A stretch of DNA of 64,000 bases from Aeribacillus composti (GCF_007827555.1 NZ_VISS01000012.1:1-64000); one strand, 5' to 3'. Shown: positions 9,176 to 21,193, counted from the first letter of the stretch. Numbers and translations: made by a program. The notes: a model not told the origin generated them from the sequence alone.

Positions 9176-11587
9176 TTATAGAATGGTATACGGATTTAGA
9201 TCAATCATCAATTTTAAATCCGTTTGCGACATGTCCTCTTCATAATGCTCGAACAATAATTTCAGTGTTTTATACAAGTTTTTTTCCCGTTTGTATTTTA
9301 TCATGCATTGAAATCGATATCTATCTTTCATCTTCGGTATTGGCGAACTGACAGGACCGAGGATCTGCGCCTCATTTGATAAATGAAGCTTTAAATATTG
9401 TCCAATTTTCTCCGTTACTTCAGCTGCTTTTATCGCATTTGGATGGGAAACGGTAATGAGAATGAGAAAATAATAGGGCGGATAGGCAAAAGATTTTCTC
9501 ATTTTCATTTCCTGTCGATAAAATGTTTCAAAATCATGCAAGCTTGCCAATTGAATGGAGTAATGCTCAGGCGTATAAGTTTGAATCACCACTTCCCCCG
9601 GAAGCTCATGCCGGCCTGCTCTTCCGCTTACTTGCGTTAATAATTGAAACGTTTTTTCTCCAGACCGGAAATCAGGAAGATGGAGCATCGTGTCAGCCGA
9701 AAGCACTCCGACCAATGTGACATCAGGGAAGTCCAATCCTTTTGCAATCATTTGTGTTCCAAGCAGGATGTCTGCTTTTTTTTCGCCGAATGCGTTTAAA
9801 AGCTTTTCATGCATTCCTTTACGGCTGGTCGTGTCGACATCCATCCGTATGACACGCGCTTCCGGGATAAGCCTGTTGAGCTCTTCCTCGATACGCTGAG
9901 TTCCTGTTCCGAAAAAGCGAATATGCTCGCTTCCACATTCTGGGCATCGAGACGGCATGGCTGTTTCGAATTGGCAATAGTGGCATTTTAGCTTTTCCCC
10001 ATGCCGATGATAAGTAAGGGAAATATCGCAATGAGGACATCCTATGACATGTCCGCAATTTCTGCACATGACGAAGGAAGAATAGCCGCGCTTGTTTAAT
10101 AAAAGTACAGATTGCTCTCCTTTCTTCAAGCGATCTGTCAGCTTTTCAAACAACGTTCTTGAAAACATCGATCGGTTGCCGTTTCTCAGCTCCTCCCGCA
10201 TGTCGACAATATGGACTTCCGGCAGAGGACGGCGGTTGACGCGTTCTTTTAAAGTTAACAATGTATAAACGCCTTTTTGTGCTCTCGCAAATGATTCAAG
10301 CGTCGGAGTGGCGCTTCCTAAAATGACTGGACATTGATGATATTTCCCTCTGTAAATGGCAACGTCCCTTGCATGATACCGAGGACTTTCCTCCTGTTTA
10401 TAGCTAGTTTCATGCTCTTCATCAATAATAATGATGCCGATATTTTGAAACGGGGCAAAAATTGCTGATCTCGCCCCGACGACAAGCTTCGCTTCTTTCC
10501 GGTAAATTTTCCGCCATTCATCGAACTTTTCCCCGCTGGACAACCCGCTATGAAGAACAGCAACCTGGCTGCCAAATCTGCTTTTAAACCGCTGAACCAT
10601 TTGAGGAGTCAACGATATTTCAGGTACTAGCACGATCGCTTCTTTTCCTTCATTCAATACCTTCTCGATCGCTTGCAAATAAATTTCCGTTTTGCCGCTT
10701 CCCGTGACCCCATACATTAAAAATACTTCGTGCTCGTGTCGATTCAGCTTGTCTAAAATCGGCTCCATTGCACGTTTTTGTTCGTCAGTTAACGGTAAAG
10801 GCTTCGTTCTCGGAAACTGTTTATGCTCATAAGGATCTCTGTAAATTTCTACTTGCTCCTCTGTCAAAATACCTTTTTTAATTAACGCTTTGACGGCAAT
10901 TGAAGCTCCTTGTATGCTGTTCGTCAACTCCGTTAATAAAATCGGATTAGGATGATCAATAAAAAATTGAATAACCTCTTTCTGTTTATGGGCGCGAGCT
11001 GGCAAATGCTGAAGCTGTTCTTCAAGCTCACGAACCGGCAAAAGTGGCTTTACATATTTCACAAGCCGTTTTTTTTGCTTTTGTTCGACACGATAATCGA
11101 TTTGCAAATTCCCATTCCGAATCTCCTTTTGAACGACGGCGACAAGCGATGAAGGTAAATCCTCCCATGAAAGCGGCCCTCCTTTTTCGAAAGCAGTCCT
11201 GATCTCTTCAGGCAAATCCTCCAATTGAGCGGAGCTCGATGGCTTGATTTCTTTTATGTACCTCGTTTTCATCGCAGCCGGAAGCATTGCCTGAAAAGCG
11301 GTGATTTTATAGCAAAGAGTCGTTTCACTAAGCCATGCGCCAAGCTCTAACAGTTCATGATTTAAAACCGGTTCCGGATCAAAAAGCGAATGGATCGGTT
11401 TCACACTGTCAATATCTGTTTCATTTTTTAACTGAACGACAAATCCAGTAAGCTTGCGGGAGCCGAAAGGAACGATGACCCTCATGCCAGGCTGGATTAC
11501 GCCAGCGAATTTATTTGGAATTTCGTAGTCAAATAGCTTGTCCGTGCCTTTTGCCGGGACATCCACAACAACGCTTGCATACCGCAT
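9176..11587 (-). CDS. priA: Primosomal replication-restart helicase PriA
   Basis: 3'-to-5' superfamily 2 DNA helicase (803 residues) that recognises stalled forks and D-loops and starts primosome reassembly with DnaD, DnaB and DnaI. Visible parts: N-terminal DNA-binding domain (MRYASVVVDVPAKGTDKLFDY), Walker A YGVTGSGKTEIYL, DEAH-type box (IDEEHETS), the PriA zinc domain with CRNCGHVIGCPHC, CHYCQF and CPECGS, then helicase motifs V and VI (ILLGTQMIAKGLDFP and QVSGRAGR). The start has an AAAGGTG site eight bases upstream. It follows coaBC with a 3-base gap. Confidence 0.97.
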   Translation of the reverse strand: MRYASVVVDVPAKGTDKLFDYEIPNKFAGVIQPGMRVIVPFGSRKLTGFVVQLKNETDIDSVKPIHSLFDPEPVLNHELLELGAWLSETTLCYKITAFQAMLPAAMKTRYIKEIKPSSSAQLEDLPEEIRTAFEKGGPLSWEDLPSSLVAVVQKEIRNGNLQIDYRVEQKQKKRLVKYVKPLLPVRELEEQLQHLPARAHKQKEVIQFFIDHPNPILLTELTNSIQGASIAVKALIKKGILTEEQVEIYRDPYEHKQFPRTKPLPLTDEQKRAMEPILDKLNRHEHEVFLMYGVTGSGKTEIYLQAIEKVLNEGKEAIVLVPEISLTPQMVQRFKSRFGSQVAVLHSGLSSGEKFDEWRKIYRKEAKLVVGARSAIFAPFQNIGIIIIDEEHETSYKQEESPRYHARDVAIYRGKYHQCPVILGSATPTLESFARAQKGVYTLLTLKERVNRRPLPEVHIVDMREELRNGNRSMFSRTLFEKLTDRLKKGEQSVLLLNKRGYSSFVMCRNCGHVIGCPHCDISLTYHRHGEKLKCHYCQFETAMPSRCPECGSEHIRFFGTGTQRIEEELNRLIPEARVIRMDVDTTSRKGMHEKLLNAFGEKKADILLGTQMIAKGLDFPDVTLVGVLSADTMLHLPDFRSGEKTFQLLTQVSGRAGRHELPGEVVIQTYTPEHYSIQLASLHDFETFYRQEMKMRKSFAYPPYYFLILITVSHPNAIKAAEVTEKIGQYLKLHLSNEAQILGPVSSPIPKMKDRYRFQCMIKYKREKNLYKTLKLLFEHYEEDMSQTDLKLMIDLNPYTIL

Positions 11588-11590
11588 TAT

Positions 11591-12802
11591 CTATTCACCT
11601 TTCAAAAGCTTTTCAATTTCTCTTAAAATTGCATTTGCCACTTCTTTTTTAGACATAAGCGGATACGCCTTCTTTTCTCCGTTTCTATGAAAAATCGTCA
11701 CTATATTTGTATCCTTTTGAAATCCTGCTCCTGGTTCATTTACATTGTTGGCGACAATTAAATCCAAGTTCTTTTCATTCAGCTTATGCAGCGCATATTG
11801 TTCAACATTTTCCGTTTCCGCCGCAAATCCTACCAGCAATTTTGTTCCTTTCTTCTCGCCGAGTCTTTTTAAAATGTCTTCCGTACGTTCCAATTCAATG
11901 ACTAATGAGCCGTCCTTTTTTTTCATTTTTTGATCAAATGTTTGTTTCGGCCGATAATCAGAAACTGCGGCAGATTTAATCACAATGTCGGCTTTGTCAA
12001 AATGGTTCATCACTTCATGATACATCTCTTCAGCACTTTCAACTGGCACAAATGTCACCCCGGCCGGCGGCGCAAGAGAAGTCGGACCGGAAATTAAAAT
12101 TACGCTCGCTCCAAGCTCCTTCGCCTGCTCGGCGATCGCATAGCCCATTTTTCCGCTTGAATGGTTGGAGAAAAACCGGACAGGATCTATTTTTTCCCTT
12201 GTCGGCCCCGCAGTAATGATAATTGTTTTCTGATTCAAGACGGAAGGTACCTTCGTTTGATCGGAAAAATGGTTTTGAATGAGTTCAACGATTTTGTCCG
12301 GCTCTTCTAGGCGGCCTTTGCCAACGTAACCGCATGCAAGATGTCCTTCTTGCGGTTCAATAAACTGATAGCCGTCCCGATCAAGCGTTTCAATGTTGCG
12401 TTTTACAGCCGGATGGTCATACATATGTACATTCATTGCAGGAGCAATCCAAACCGGTGCAGTTGTCGCCAGCAGTGTCGTTGTCACCATATCATCGGCA
12501 ATCCCTGAGGCAAGTTTCCCAATGATATTGGCAGTTGCTGGAGCTACGAGCACTAAATCAGCCCAGTCGGCTAAATCGATATGTGCAATCACTTTCGCAT
12601 CTTTTTCATCAAAAGTATCTAAAAACACTTCATTTCTCGATAGTACTTGAAACGTCAAAGGGGTGACGAATTTCGTAGCAGATTCTGTCATGATCACTTT
12701 CACATCAAAACCCGCCTGTGTCAGCTTGCTCGTCAAAGCTGCAGCCTTGAAAACCGCTATTCCTCCCGTTACACACAATAAAATACGTCTCGGACGTGCC
12801 AC
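11591..12802 (-). CDS. coaBC: Bifunctional phosphopantothenoylcysteine decarboxylase/synthetase
   Basis: Catalyses two steps of coenzyme A synthesis, joining Cys to 4'-phosphopantothenate with CTP and decarboxylating the product with FMN. Length 403 residues. The CoaC part (about 1-190) has GGIAVFKA, the active-site His in AHIDLADWAD, the APAMN segment and a Cys in LACGYVG. The CoaB part (about 191-403) shows ITAGPTREKIDPVRF and the KKKD dimer or CTP loop. The start is GTG, well supported by an AGGAGGAGA site five bases upstream. An intrinsic terminator separates it from rpoZ. Confidence 0.97.
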   Translation of the reverse strand: MARPRRILLCVTGGIAVFKAAALTSKLTQAGFDVKVIMTESATKFVTPLTFQVLSRNEVFLDTFDEKDAKVIAHIDLADWADLVLVAPATANIIGKLASGIADDMVTTTLLATTAPVWIAPAMNVHMYDHPAVKRNIETLDRDGYQFIEPQEGHLACGYVGKGRLEEPDKIVELIQNHFSDQTKVPSVLNQKTIIITAGPTREKIDPVRFFSNHSSGKMGYAIAEQAKELGASVILISGPTSLAPPAGVTFVPVESAEEMYHEVMNHFDKADIVIKSAAVSDYRPKQTFDQKMKKKDGSLVIELERTEDILKRLGEKKGTKLLVGFAAETENVEQYALHKLNEKNLDLIVANNVNEPGAGFQKDTNIVTIFHRNGEKKAYPLMSKKEVANAILREIEKLLKGE

Positions 12803-12831
12803 TTTGCTCTCCTCCTATTTCTCAGCTTTTT

Positions 12832-12864
12832 AAAAAAATAACAACCTATCAAGTAGGTTGTTAT
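12832..12864 (-). terminator. Terminator between rpoZ and coaBC
   Basis: An 11-base perfect stem, ATAACAACCTA (12838-12848) with TAGGTTGTTAT (12854-12864), a five-base loop and a run of seven T on the minus strand (plus 12832-12838). It lies 12 bases after the rpoZ stop and before coaBC, so it should lower expression of coaBC-priA relative to gmk-rpoZ. Confidence 0.88.
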
Positions 12865-12875
12865 GACAGCAGCTA

Positions 12876-13711
<836 letters not shown>

Positions 13712-13975
13712 CTACCCTTCATCAGACAGCTCATCTTTATTGGAAAGCCTTTGAGCAACTGTTTCCGGTTGGACGGCAGACAATATAATATGGTCAGAAT
13801 CCATTATAACAACTGCTCTCGTCCTTCTTCCATATGTCGCATCAATAAGCATTCCTCGTTCTCTTGCATCTTGAATCATCCGCTTTATCGGAGCCGATTC
13901 GGGGCTTACAATGGAAATGATGCGGCTTGCTGAAACGATGTTGCCAAAGCCAATATTAATTAATTTAATTCCCAT
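13712..13975 (-). CDS. remA: Extracellular matrix regulator RemA
   Basis: An 87-residue DNA-binding protein, nearly identical to B. subtilis RemA (YlzA), which activates biofilm-matrix operons and osmoprotection genes. The conserved core [10 protein letters not shown]...[18 protein letters not shown] is intact. I use the ATG at 13975 ([12 protein letters not shown]), which has a GGGGGAAA site, instead of an in-frame start ten codons upstream. It lies between yloC and gmk as in B. subtilis. No matrix operon is in this window. Confidence 0.96.
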   Translation of the reverse strand: MGIKLINIGFGNIVSASRIISIVSPESAPIKRMIQDARERGMLIDATYGRRTRAVVIMDSDHIILSAVQPETVAQRLSNKDELSDEG

Positions 13976-13997
13976 GATTTTTCCCCCTAAAAAGCCT

Positions 13998-14873
13998 TTA
14001 TTCAATATTTTGAACTTGCTCTTTTAATTTTTCAATAACAGTTTTCAATTCCACAACGAAAGCAGAAATGGCCGAATCATTCCCTTTAGCTCCGATCGTA
14101 TTGGCTTCCCGGCTCATCTCTTGTACGATAAAATCAAGCTTCCGCCCTATCGGTTCATCTTTTTCGATCGTTTTTCGAAACTGGCTCAAATGGCTTTCTA
14201 ATCTTGTCAATTCTTCCGTAATATCCGATTTGTCAGCGAAAATTGCCACTTCCAACAATATTCTATTCTCATCAATATTCCCTGTTATAAACTCGGATAA
14301 ACGCTTTTGCAATTTATCTCTGTAGTTGCTTGCGACAATACTGGCTCTTGATTGAATATGTTCTATGATTTGCTCTAACGCTTCCAAATGCTTCAGCAAG
14401 TCTTCTTTTAGCTTGCTTCCTTCTGCAGCCCGCATTTCCAGAAGTTGATTGGCCGCTTCATGAACAGCTTCTAACATCATACATTCAAGCTCTTCATTTT
14501 CATTCGCAACCTCTTGAATTTCAAAAATATGTTCATCATGCAAAAGGTGCATGAAACGAATGGAATCATCTATATGAAAACGGCGTTTCATTTCGTTCAA
14601 AGCGTCTATGTATTGAGCGGCAAGGGACCAGTCAACGTTTAGGGTTCTGGAAAAAAGACCCTCTCCGCTGACCGTGATGTACAATTCCACACGTCCTCGA
14701 TTTATATAAGATTGTACGGCTTTCTTTATTTTTTCTTCAAGCGAAAAAAAATTTTTAGGCATCCGCACGCTGATTTCACAAAACCGGTGATTGACCGATC
14801 TCATCTCAACTGTTATTTGCATCTGCTGCACCGTTTTTACCGAGCGGCCAAATCCCGTCATGCTTAATACCAT
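13998..14873 (-). CDS. yloC: YicC/YloC-type endoribonuclease
   Basis: A 291-residue protein of the YicC family. It begins [11 protein letters not shown], the family hallmark, has a central [12 protein letters not shown] strand region and ends with the DUF1732 domain ([21 protein letters not shown]). E. coli YicC is an endoribonuclease implicated in sRNA decay; the role in Bacillus is less well established. It is the first gene of the yloC-remA-gmk-rpoZ group. Confidence 0.93.
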   Translation of the reverse strand: MVLSMTGFGRSVKTVQQMQITVEMRSVNHRFCEISVRMPKNFFSLEEKIKKAVQSYINRGRVELYITVSGEGLFSRTLNVDWSLAAQYIDALNEMKRRFHIDDSIRFMHLLHDEHIFEIQEVANENEELECMMLEAVHEAANQLLEMRAAEGSKLKEDLLKHLEALEQIIEHIQSRASIVASNYRDKLQKRLSEFITGNIDENRILLEVAIFADKSDITEELTRLESHLSQFRKTIEKDEPIGRKLDFIVQEMSREANTIGAKGNDSAISAFVVELKTVIEKLKEQVQNIE

Positions 14874-14967
14874 TGTACCACATCCGTTCTTTCGTCGCCT
14901 TCAAAACAAAAGAAAAAAAGAAAGGTCATAGAATAGCATCTATCACCTGAAAAAATTATAACATAAC

Positions 14968-17655
14968 TTATCGTTTTTTTCTTGTTAAAATTGATCCTGC
15001 CAGCAAAAATGTCGGCAGAGCGGACATGACGAAAATAAACAGCCAATCTCGAGCCATGATAGGCGTTGTATGGAAAATCGGTTGAAGCGGCTCATAATAA
15101 ATGACAACAAGCATTAAGATTATGGATGAAAAGACTGCCAGCAGCAAATAAATGTTGTTAAAAGGATTCCGGTCAAAAATCGTTCTTTCCGTTCTTGAAT
15201 CAAACACTAAAATCAATTGCGACAAAACAAGTGTTGCAAAAGCAGCTGTTTGCGCGTAGGCAAGCTGTTCTGTATTCCGTTCATAAATGAAGTAAAAGAC
15301 AAGTAGTGTGGACAGCCCGATTAAAAAACCGCGAGATAAAATTTTCCAGCCAAGCCCTCTCGAAAAAATCCCTTCTTTCGGATCGCGAGGCTTTCTTTTT
15401 AACACATCTTCTTCTGCGGGATCAAGGCCAAGCGCCATAGCCGGCAGGCCATCTGTTACAAGATTCACCCACAAAATTTGAATCGGAACAAGCGGCAGTG
15501 GCAATGCTAAAATCATGGCAAATAACATAACTAGTATCTCTCCTACATTTGATGCTAATAAATAGCGAATAAATTTCCTGATATTGTCATAAATATTGCG
15601 CCCTTCTTGAATCGCTGCTTTAATGGTGGCAAAGTTATCATCAACGAGAATAAGAGAGGAAGCTTCTTTTGCCACATCGGTGCCGCTCATTCCCATCGAA
15701 ATGCCTATGTCTGCCGCTTTGATTGCCGGGGCATCATTTACGCCGTCTCCAGTCATTGCAACGATATGTCCTTTGTTTTGCAATGCTTTCACAATTTTCA
15801 ATTTATGCTCCGGAGAAACTCTGGCAAATACGTAAATATCATCAACTACTTCTTCCAATTCTTCAATCGTGAGCTTGGACAAAGATGATCCGTCCATTAC
15901 TTTACCGTTAGGCGGCAATATTTCTAGTTCTTTTGCGATAGCTTGTGCGGTAATAACATGATCGCCTGTTATCATGACAGTTTTAATGCCTGCTTCACCG
16001 CATTCCTTCACCGCTTGTTTCACTTCTGGTCTTGGCGGGTCAATCATTCCTTGTATGCCAATGAAAATAAGAGAAGATTCCGCTTCAGCTTGGGGTAGAG
16101 ATCCTGTATGAAGCGGTTTGTATGCAACTGCTATCGTTCTTAATGCTTCGTTTGCCTGATGAAAAATCGCCTTTTGAATGTCATTTTTTCGCTGCTCCGT
16201 TAAACGTTCTTTTCTATCGTGCCAAAGAACATGTGTCGAACGTTCTAATATAACATCTGGAGCTCCTTTTGCGACTGCAAAGCATTTTCCGTCTTTGTCT
16301 TGAACAATGACGGACATCATTTTTCGGTCGGAGTCAAAAGGAAATTCTCGCATAATATGAAATTGCTTCAATAATTTTGATTTTGACAGCCCCGCTTTCA
16401 TGCCAGCCACGATCAACGCGCCTTCCGTCGGGTCGCCATCAAGGGAATATTCTCCATTTGTTTCAATAATATCAGATGTTGAAGCAAGCATTCCAAACAT
16501 TAACATTTGCTTCAACGGTTTATGAGCAGCTGGATCAATTTTTTTTCCGTTTTCAAAAAACTCCCCAGCAGGCTGATAGCCCGCACCTGTTACCTTCCAT
16601 GATTTATTGCTTATCCAAATGTCTGTCACAGTCATTTGGTTTTGAGTCATTGTTCCTGTTTTATCTGAACAAATGACGGTTGCACATCCGAGCGTTTCAA
16701 CAGCTGGAAGCTTTCGGACAATTGAATTTTTCTTGATCATCCGCTGGACGCCCAATGCCAATGCAACCGTAACAATCGCCGGCAAGCCTTCAGGAATCGC
16801 CGCCACTGCCAGCGAGACCCCCGCCAAAAACATTTCATAAACAGCATGTCCTTGCATGACTCCGATTCCTGCTACTAATACCGTCAAGAGAAGAGCTACA
16901 ACAATTAAAACTTTGCCCAGCTCTTCTAATTTTCTCTGCATCGGGGTCAATTGCTGCTCCTGGGTTTGCAGCAAATCTGCAATTTGCCCCATTGCCGTTT
17001 TCATTCCTGTAGCCACGACAACGCCGACTCCGCTTCCTCTTGTTACAAGCGTGCCCATAAAGGCCATATTTTGCATATCGCCAACGGATCCTTGATTCCC
17101 TTTTAATGGGCGTGTATGTTTTCCAACAGGGACGGATTCGCCAGTTAGTGCCGACTCCTCGACTTCAAGGCTTGATACCTGAATGAGACGCACATCAGCT
17201 CCGATTCGATCGCCGCTTTTAAATTTAATGCAGTCCCCTACGACAATTTCTCTCGAAGGGATCTTCACCCACTTCCCGCTGCGCAATACAGTAGTCTGCG
17301 GGCTTGACAGTTCTTTTAATGCAGCAAGAGACTTCTCTGCCTTTTTCTCTTGAATAAATCCAAGAACTCCGTTCAAAATCACAATCGCAATAATGGCAAC
17401 TGCATCAATATACTCTCCTAAAAGGCCGGAAATGACGGTTGCCGCAATTAAAACAAGAACCATGAAATCTTTAAACTGGCCGAAAAATAACAAAAGATTT
17501 GATTGCCGTTTTCCTTCTGCAAGCTCATTGTATCCTAATTTTTTTCTGCGGTTTTCTGCTTCTTTTTCTGATAATCCTTTTTTTATATCGACATTCAATG
17601 ATTGAATTGCTTCTTGTTCTGTCAATTCATGCCATTTCATGAATTTCTGTTTCAC
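14968..17655 (-). CDS. yloB: P-type calcium-transporting ATPase
   Basis: An 895-residue SERCA-like P2A ATPase that pumps Ca2+ out of the cytoplasm; the B. subtilis homologue is produced during sporulation. Visible parts: actuator TGES near 171, the transmembrane PEGLP calcium-site motif near 288-292, phosphorylation motif DKTGT near 331-335, KGAPD, MITGDH and GDGVNDAPA hinge motifs, and about ten membrane segments. The start is taken as GTG with an AAGGTG site; an ATG five codons later is possible. It is divergent from rqcH. Confidence 0.94.
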   Translation of the reverse strand: MKQKFMKWHELTEQEAIQSLNVDIKKGLSEKEAENRRKKLGYNELAEGKRQSNLLLFFGQFKDFMVLVLIAATVISGLLGEYIDAVAIIAIVILNGVLGFIQEKKAEKSLAALKELSSPQTTVLRSGKWVKIPSREIVVGDCIKFKSGDRIGADVRLIQVSSLEVEESALTGESVPVGKHTRPLKGNQGSVGDMQNMAFMGTLVTRGSGVGVVVATGMKTAMGQIADLLQTQEQQLTPMQRKLEELGKVLIVVALLLTVLVAGIGVMQGHAVYEMFLAGVSLAVAAIPEGLPAIVTVALALGVQRMIKKNSIVRKLPAVETLGCATVICSDKTGTMTQNQMTVTDIWISNKSWKVTGAGYQPAGEFFENGKKIDPAAHKPLKQMLMFGMLASTSDIIETNGEYSLDGDPTEGALIVAGMKAGLSKSKLLKQFHIMREFPFDSDRKMMSVIVQDKDGKCFAVAKGAPDVILERSTHVLWHDRKERLTEQRKNDIQKAIFHQANEALRTIAVAYKPLHTGSLPQAEAESSLIFIGIQGMIDPPRPEVKQAVKECGEAGIKTVMITGDHVITAQAIAKELEILPPNGKVMDGSSLSKLTIEELEEVVDDIYVFARVSPEHKLKIVKALQNKGHIVAMTGDGVNDAPAIKAADIGISMGMSGTDVAKEASSLILVDDNFATIKAAIQEGRNIYDNIRKFIRYLLASNVGEILVMLFAMILALPLPLVPIQILWVNLVTDGLPAMALGLDPAEEDVLKRKPRDPKEGIFSRGLGWKILSRGFLIGLSTLLVFYFIYERNTEQLAYAQTAAFATLVLSQLILVFDSRTERTIFDRNPFNNIYLLLAVFSSIILMLVVIYYEPLQPIFHTTPIMARDWLFIFVMSALPTFLLAGSILTRKKR

Positions 17656-17714
17656 CCCTTTTCACCTTTTGATACACGCTCTAAGAACAACATATTCAGC
17701 CTTGTCCTAAAACA

Positions 17715-17723
17715 TGTTATAAT
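17715..17723 (+). promoter_or_regulatory. Candidate extended -10 promoter of rqcH
   Basis: TG at 17715-17716 is followed after one base by a perfect TATAAT (17718-17723). No good -35 is seen 17 bases upstream, as is common for extended -10 promoters. It lies 45 bases before the rqcH start codon. Confidence 0.55.
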
Positions 17724-17768
17724 TTAGTAAGTTTTTTCTTGGACTTCATGGAAAAAGGGTGAGCAAAT

Positions 17769-19475
17769 ATGTCTTTTGACGGCATTTTTACATATTGTGT
17801 TCAAAGAGAATTGAAACAAGAGCTTGAAGGTGGAAAAATCACAAAAATTCATCAGCCTTCTAAGCACGATCTTATCTTGCAAATTCGTCAGAAAGGTAAA
17901 AATTATCGTCTGCTTATATCCAATCATCCCAATTTTGCGCGCATTCATCTTACAGCCTCCAACTATGATAATCCGCAAGAACCGCCGATGTTCTGTATGG
18001 TTTTAAGAAAGCATTTGGAAGGAAGCATCATTGAGGAAATCAGCCAGGTCGGACTTGATCGAATCGTCATGCTGCAAATGAGATCCCGCAATGAATTAGG
18101 GGATATCACCAGGAAACAATTATTTGTCGAGATCATGGGAAAACATAGCAACATCATCTTAGTCGATCAAGAAAAGAAGATGATCATTGACAGCATCAAA
18201 CATGTATCAGCTGCAGTCAATCGCCATCGCTCTGTTTTGCCCGGACACGCATATGTTTTTCCTCCAGACCAAGGCAAATTGAATCCTTTTCATGCTTCAG
18301 AAGAAACGGTTTTGAAAAAAATTGATCTGTTTTCAGGAAAATTTGAAAAACAAATTGTCGACCAATTTGCTGGCATCTCGCCTCTGTTGGCAAAAGAAAT
18401 CGTCTACCGCTCTGGAATCGCCAATAAGGAATCGGTTGCCAGAACGCTTATGTCCGTTTTAAATCAAATAAAAAGCGGAAGCATTGTTCCGCAAATGACA
18501 AAAACTTTAAATAAAGAATATTTTTATATTTTGCCTTTAGAGCATGTAAAAGGAGAAAGGAAAACATTTTCTACCATAAGCGAATTGCTAGACCGATATT
18601 TTTACTCGAAAGCGGAACGCGATCGAGTGAAGCAGCAAGGACAGGATTTAGAACGCTTCATCATCAACGAGCGAAAAAAGAATGAAACGAAAATCCAAAA
18701 GCTAAAACACACGCTCAAAGAGGCTGAAAAAGCAAATACGCTACAGCTTTACGGCGAACTATTGACAGCGAACATGCATGCAGTGAAAAAAGGGGATAAA
18801 GAAGTCGAAGTTATCAACTATTATGACGAGGATGGACAAAAGATCAAAATTCCGCTTGATCCTTTGAAAACTCCTTCTGAAAACGCCCAAAGTTATTTCC
18901 AAAAATATCAAAAAGCCAAAAATTCCGTTTTAGTTGTCAAATCGCAAATCGAAAAAGCAGAACAAGAAATCGAATATTTTGACCGGCTTCTCCAGCAGCT
19001 TGAAACAGCTTCTCCTAAAGACTTAGAGGAAATTCGAGAAGAATTGATTGAAGGGGGATATTTGAAAAAAAGAGCGAACATCCAGAAGAAAAAAAATGCT
19101 AAACCTGTTTTAGAAGCTTATCTGTCCAGCGACGGAGCTGAAATATTAGTCGGCAAAAACAACAAGCAAAACGAATACTTGACGAACCGGGTTGCTGCTA
19201 GAGACGATATTTGGCTTCATACAAAGGACATACCGGGCTCCCATGTTGTCATCCGGAAAAAAGATCCGTCTGAACAGACCATTTTAGAGGCAGCGAATCT
19301 GGCAGCTTATTTCAGCAAAGCGCGCCAATCAAGCTCCGTACCTGTCGATTATACAAAAGTGCGCTATGTAAAAAAACCGAATGGCGCCAAGCCTGGGTTT
19401 GTCATATATGAAAATCAGCAAACGGTCTATGTGACGCCTGATGAAGAGCTCGTGCTGAAGTTGAAAAAACAATAG
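17769..19475 (+). CDS. rqcH: Ribosome quality-control factor RqcH (NFACT family)
   Basis: RqcH (YloA, earlier called a fibronectin-binding protein) binds stalled 50S-peptidyl-tRNA and recruits tRNA-Ala to add C-terminal alanine tails that mark nascent chains for degradation. The 568-residue protein has an NFACT-N domain ([15 protein letters not shown]...), HhH segments, a long central coiled coil (about 280-420) and the NFACT-R domain with [18 protein letters not shown]. The ATG follows an AGGGTGAG site. It is one of only two plus-strand genes here and converges on sirB at a two-way terminator. Confidence 0.95.
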   Translation: MSFDGIFTYCVQRELKQELEGGKITKIHQPSKHDLILQIRQKGKNYRLLISNHPNFARIHLTASNYDNPQEPPMFCMVLRKHLEGSIIEEISQVGLDRIVMLQMRSRNELGDITRKQLFVEIMGKHSNIILVDQEKKMIIDSIKHVSAAVNRHRSVLPGHAYVFPPDQGKLNPFHASEETVLKKIDLFSGKFEKQIVDQFAGISPLLAKEIVYRSGIANKESVARTLMSVLNQIKSGSIVPQMTKTLNKEYFYILPLEHVKGERKTFSTISELLDRYFYSKAERDRVKQQGQDLERFIINERKKNETKIQKLKHTLKEAEKANTLQLYGELLTANMHAVKKGDKEVEVINYYDEDGQKIKIPLDPLKTPSENAQSYFQKYQKAKNSVLVVKSQIEKAEQEIEYFDRLLQQLETASPKDLEEIREELIEGGYLKKRANIQKKKNAKPVLEAYLSSDGAEILVGKNNKQNEYLTNRVAARDDIWLHTKDIPGSHVVIRKKDPSEQTILEAANLAAYFSKARQSSSVPVDYTKVRYVKKPNGAKPGFVIYENQQTVYVTPDEELVLKLKKQ

Positions 19476-19614
19476 ACGTTTTTTCTGCTTCTCCTTCTGC
19501 TTTTATAAGCTTCTTTTATGAAACTCTTACTCCATTAACAACGTTGATCATCTGGAATGTCGCCTTCACTAGCTCTAATCTTGAAAAATTATGTACGCCT
19601 CATTTCAGTACAGA

Positions 19615-19651
19615 GAAAAAGGAAACCATTCATAACACGGTTTCCTTTTTC
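19615..19651. terminator. Bidirectional terminator between rqcH and sirB
   Basis: GAAAAAGGAAACC (19615-19627) and GGTTTCCTTTTTC (19639-19651) form a 13-base perfect stem. Both strands have T runs built into the stem ends. It covers the sirB stop codon and serves both convergent genes. Confidence 0.88.
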
Positions 19652-20403
19652 AAATATTTATTCTCTGCTCTTGCTGCAAACGCCTCTTCAACTCTGACGC
19701 GAAGCAGCTCTTTAACAGCTGAATGGTTTCCGATATGATCAGTTAACATAATCTTTTTATTTGTTACTCTTTGCAATTGCTCGATTTCCTTTTGAACTCC
19801 TTTTAACAATAGACCTGTAAACAATAAATAAGGCACAAAAATTATTTCTTCTTCCGGCATTTTTGGAACGGATTGAACAACATCTTGAAAAAGAGGAGAA
19901 GCTGCGGTTAAATAGCAGCACGTCACCGGTACTTCCAATCGCTCTTCAAGCATGCGGCCAATCGTTAAAAAATCTTGCTGCATTTCCACATCCCGGCTTC
20001 CTCGACCGATCAAAATCATTCTAGACTTTTTCGGTCTATTCAAAACGCGTTTAATTCTGTCTTCCACTGCCTCTAGCATCAATTCATCAACGCCAAAAGG
20101 CATGCCATAGGAGATCATTGCTTCCGGATAATTTGTCTGCAATGTCGAAAGAATAGCTGGTATATCTTGTTTAGCATGGCCGGCAGCTAATAACAGCACT
20201 GGAATTACCGCAATATGAGCAGCTCCTTTTGCGAAACAGGATGCAAATCCTTCCTCAATGGTAGGCTTTGCAAGCTCAAGGAAAGAGATTTCTTGAATCT
20301 CGTATGGCAGGCTCGCCTTCACTTCATTGAAAAAATGAATCGCCTCTTCTCTAGAATCCCGCAACCGACTGCCGTGAAAGATATACAGAACCCCTTTTTT
20401 CAT
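19630..20403 (-). CDS. sirB: Sirohydrochlorin ferrochelatase
   Basis: Inserts Fe2+ into sirohydrochlorin, the last step of siroheme synthesis. The 257-residue CbiX/SirB-family protein has two homologous halves; the N-terminal FHGSR and VIPVLLLAAGHAKQDIP supply the metal-binding His residues. A cobaltochelatase role cannot be excluded by sequence, but the neighbours (sumT, sulfite reductase) support siroheme. The start overlaps the sumT stop (ATGA). The usual third gene of the pathway, sirC (ylnF, precorrin-2 dehydrogenase), does not follow. Confidence 0.93.
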   Translation of the reverse strand: MKKGVLYIFHGSRLRDSREEAIHFFNEVKASLPYEIQEISFLELAKPTIEEGFASCFAKGAAHIAVIPVLLLAAGHAKQDIPAILSTLQTNYPEAMISYGMPFGVDELMLEAVEDRIKRVLNRPKKSRMILIGRGSRDVEMQQDFLTIGRMLEERLEVPVTCCYLTAASPLFQDVVQSVPKMPEEEIIFVPYLLFTGLLLKGVQKEIEQLQRVTNKKIMLTDHIGNHSAVKELLRVRVEEAFAARAENKYLKKETVL

Positions 20404-21179
20404 AACGAAACCCCTGTTGTAAAATCGATGTTGCTCATCTGCTTCTCAAACCAGTTCAACTGGTCATGAAAACGAACGACTTCGCCGATAATAATCATGC
20501 ATGGATTGGAAATACAATTTTCTTTTGCCGATTTCGCCATTTCCTTCACGGTTGTCGTTACTGTGCGTTGTTCTTCCGTAGTCGCCCATTCAATAAAGGC
20601 AACAGGCGTATTTTGATCCTTCCCGCTTCGTATAATCATGTCTTGAATTTCCGGAATATTTTTCACACCCATATAGACGGCAACGGTGTCCGCTGCTTTC
20701 ATTAAACGAATCGTTTCCTCTTTAGTTGTCCAATCCCCTGCTCTATGTCCGGTAATAAATGCACACGAAGCGCTGATGTTGCGATGCGTTAGCGGGATGC
20801 CAGCATAGGCGGAAGCGGCGGAAGCAGCCGTAACCCCGGGGATTACTTCAAAAGGAATTCGTTTTTGCACCAATACTTCCGCTTCCTCCCCCCCTCTGCC
20901 AAACAGATAGGGATCGCCTCCTTTTAACCGCGTTACGATTTTGCCTGCCTGGGCATACTTCACTAAAAACTTATTGATCGTCTCTTGGCGCATCGTATGG
21001 TAATTTGGCAATTTGCCGCAATAAATGAGATCCGCTTCTTTTTTTGCATAAGCAAGGAGCTCTTTGTTGACAAGCCTGTCATATAAAATCACATCCGCCT
21101 TCTGAATCGCCTTCATCGCTTTTATTGTGATTAATTCTGGATCTCCTGGGCCTGCTCCGACAATATACACTTTTCCCAC
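20400..21179 (-). CDS. sumT: Uroporphyrinogen-III C-methyltransferase
   Basis: Adds two methyl groups from SAM to uroporphyrinogen III, giving precorrin-2, for siroheme. The protein is about 259 residues, with YIVGAGPGDPELIT near the N-terminus, RLKGGDPYLFGRGGEEAE, PGVTAASAASAYAGIPLTHR and a TVAVYMGVKN segment, all SAM- and tetrapyrrole-binding motifs of the family. I use the GTG at 21179, which has a GGGGGAG site six bases upstream, not the GTG at 21194. Single-domain, not the CysG fusion. Confidence 0.95.
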   Translation of the reverse strand: MGKVYIVGAGPGDPELITIKAMKAIQKADVILYDRLVNKELLAYAKKEADLIYCGKLPNYHTMRQETINKFLVKYAQAGKIVTRLKGGDPYLFGRGGEEAEVLVQKRIPFEVIPGVTAASAASAYAGIPLTHRNISASCAFITGHRAGDWTTKEETIRLMKAADTVAVYMGVKNIPEIQDMIIRSGKDQNTPVAFIEWATTEEQRTVTTTVKEMAKSAKENCISNPCMIIIGEVVRFHDQLNWFEKQMSNIDFTTGVSL

Positions 21180-21193
21180 GCTGATCTCCCCCA

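Noticed and set aside
10318-10575. 85-codon minus-strand frame inside priA
   Set aside because: Lies wholly inside priA in another frame without a ribosome binding site.
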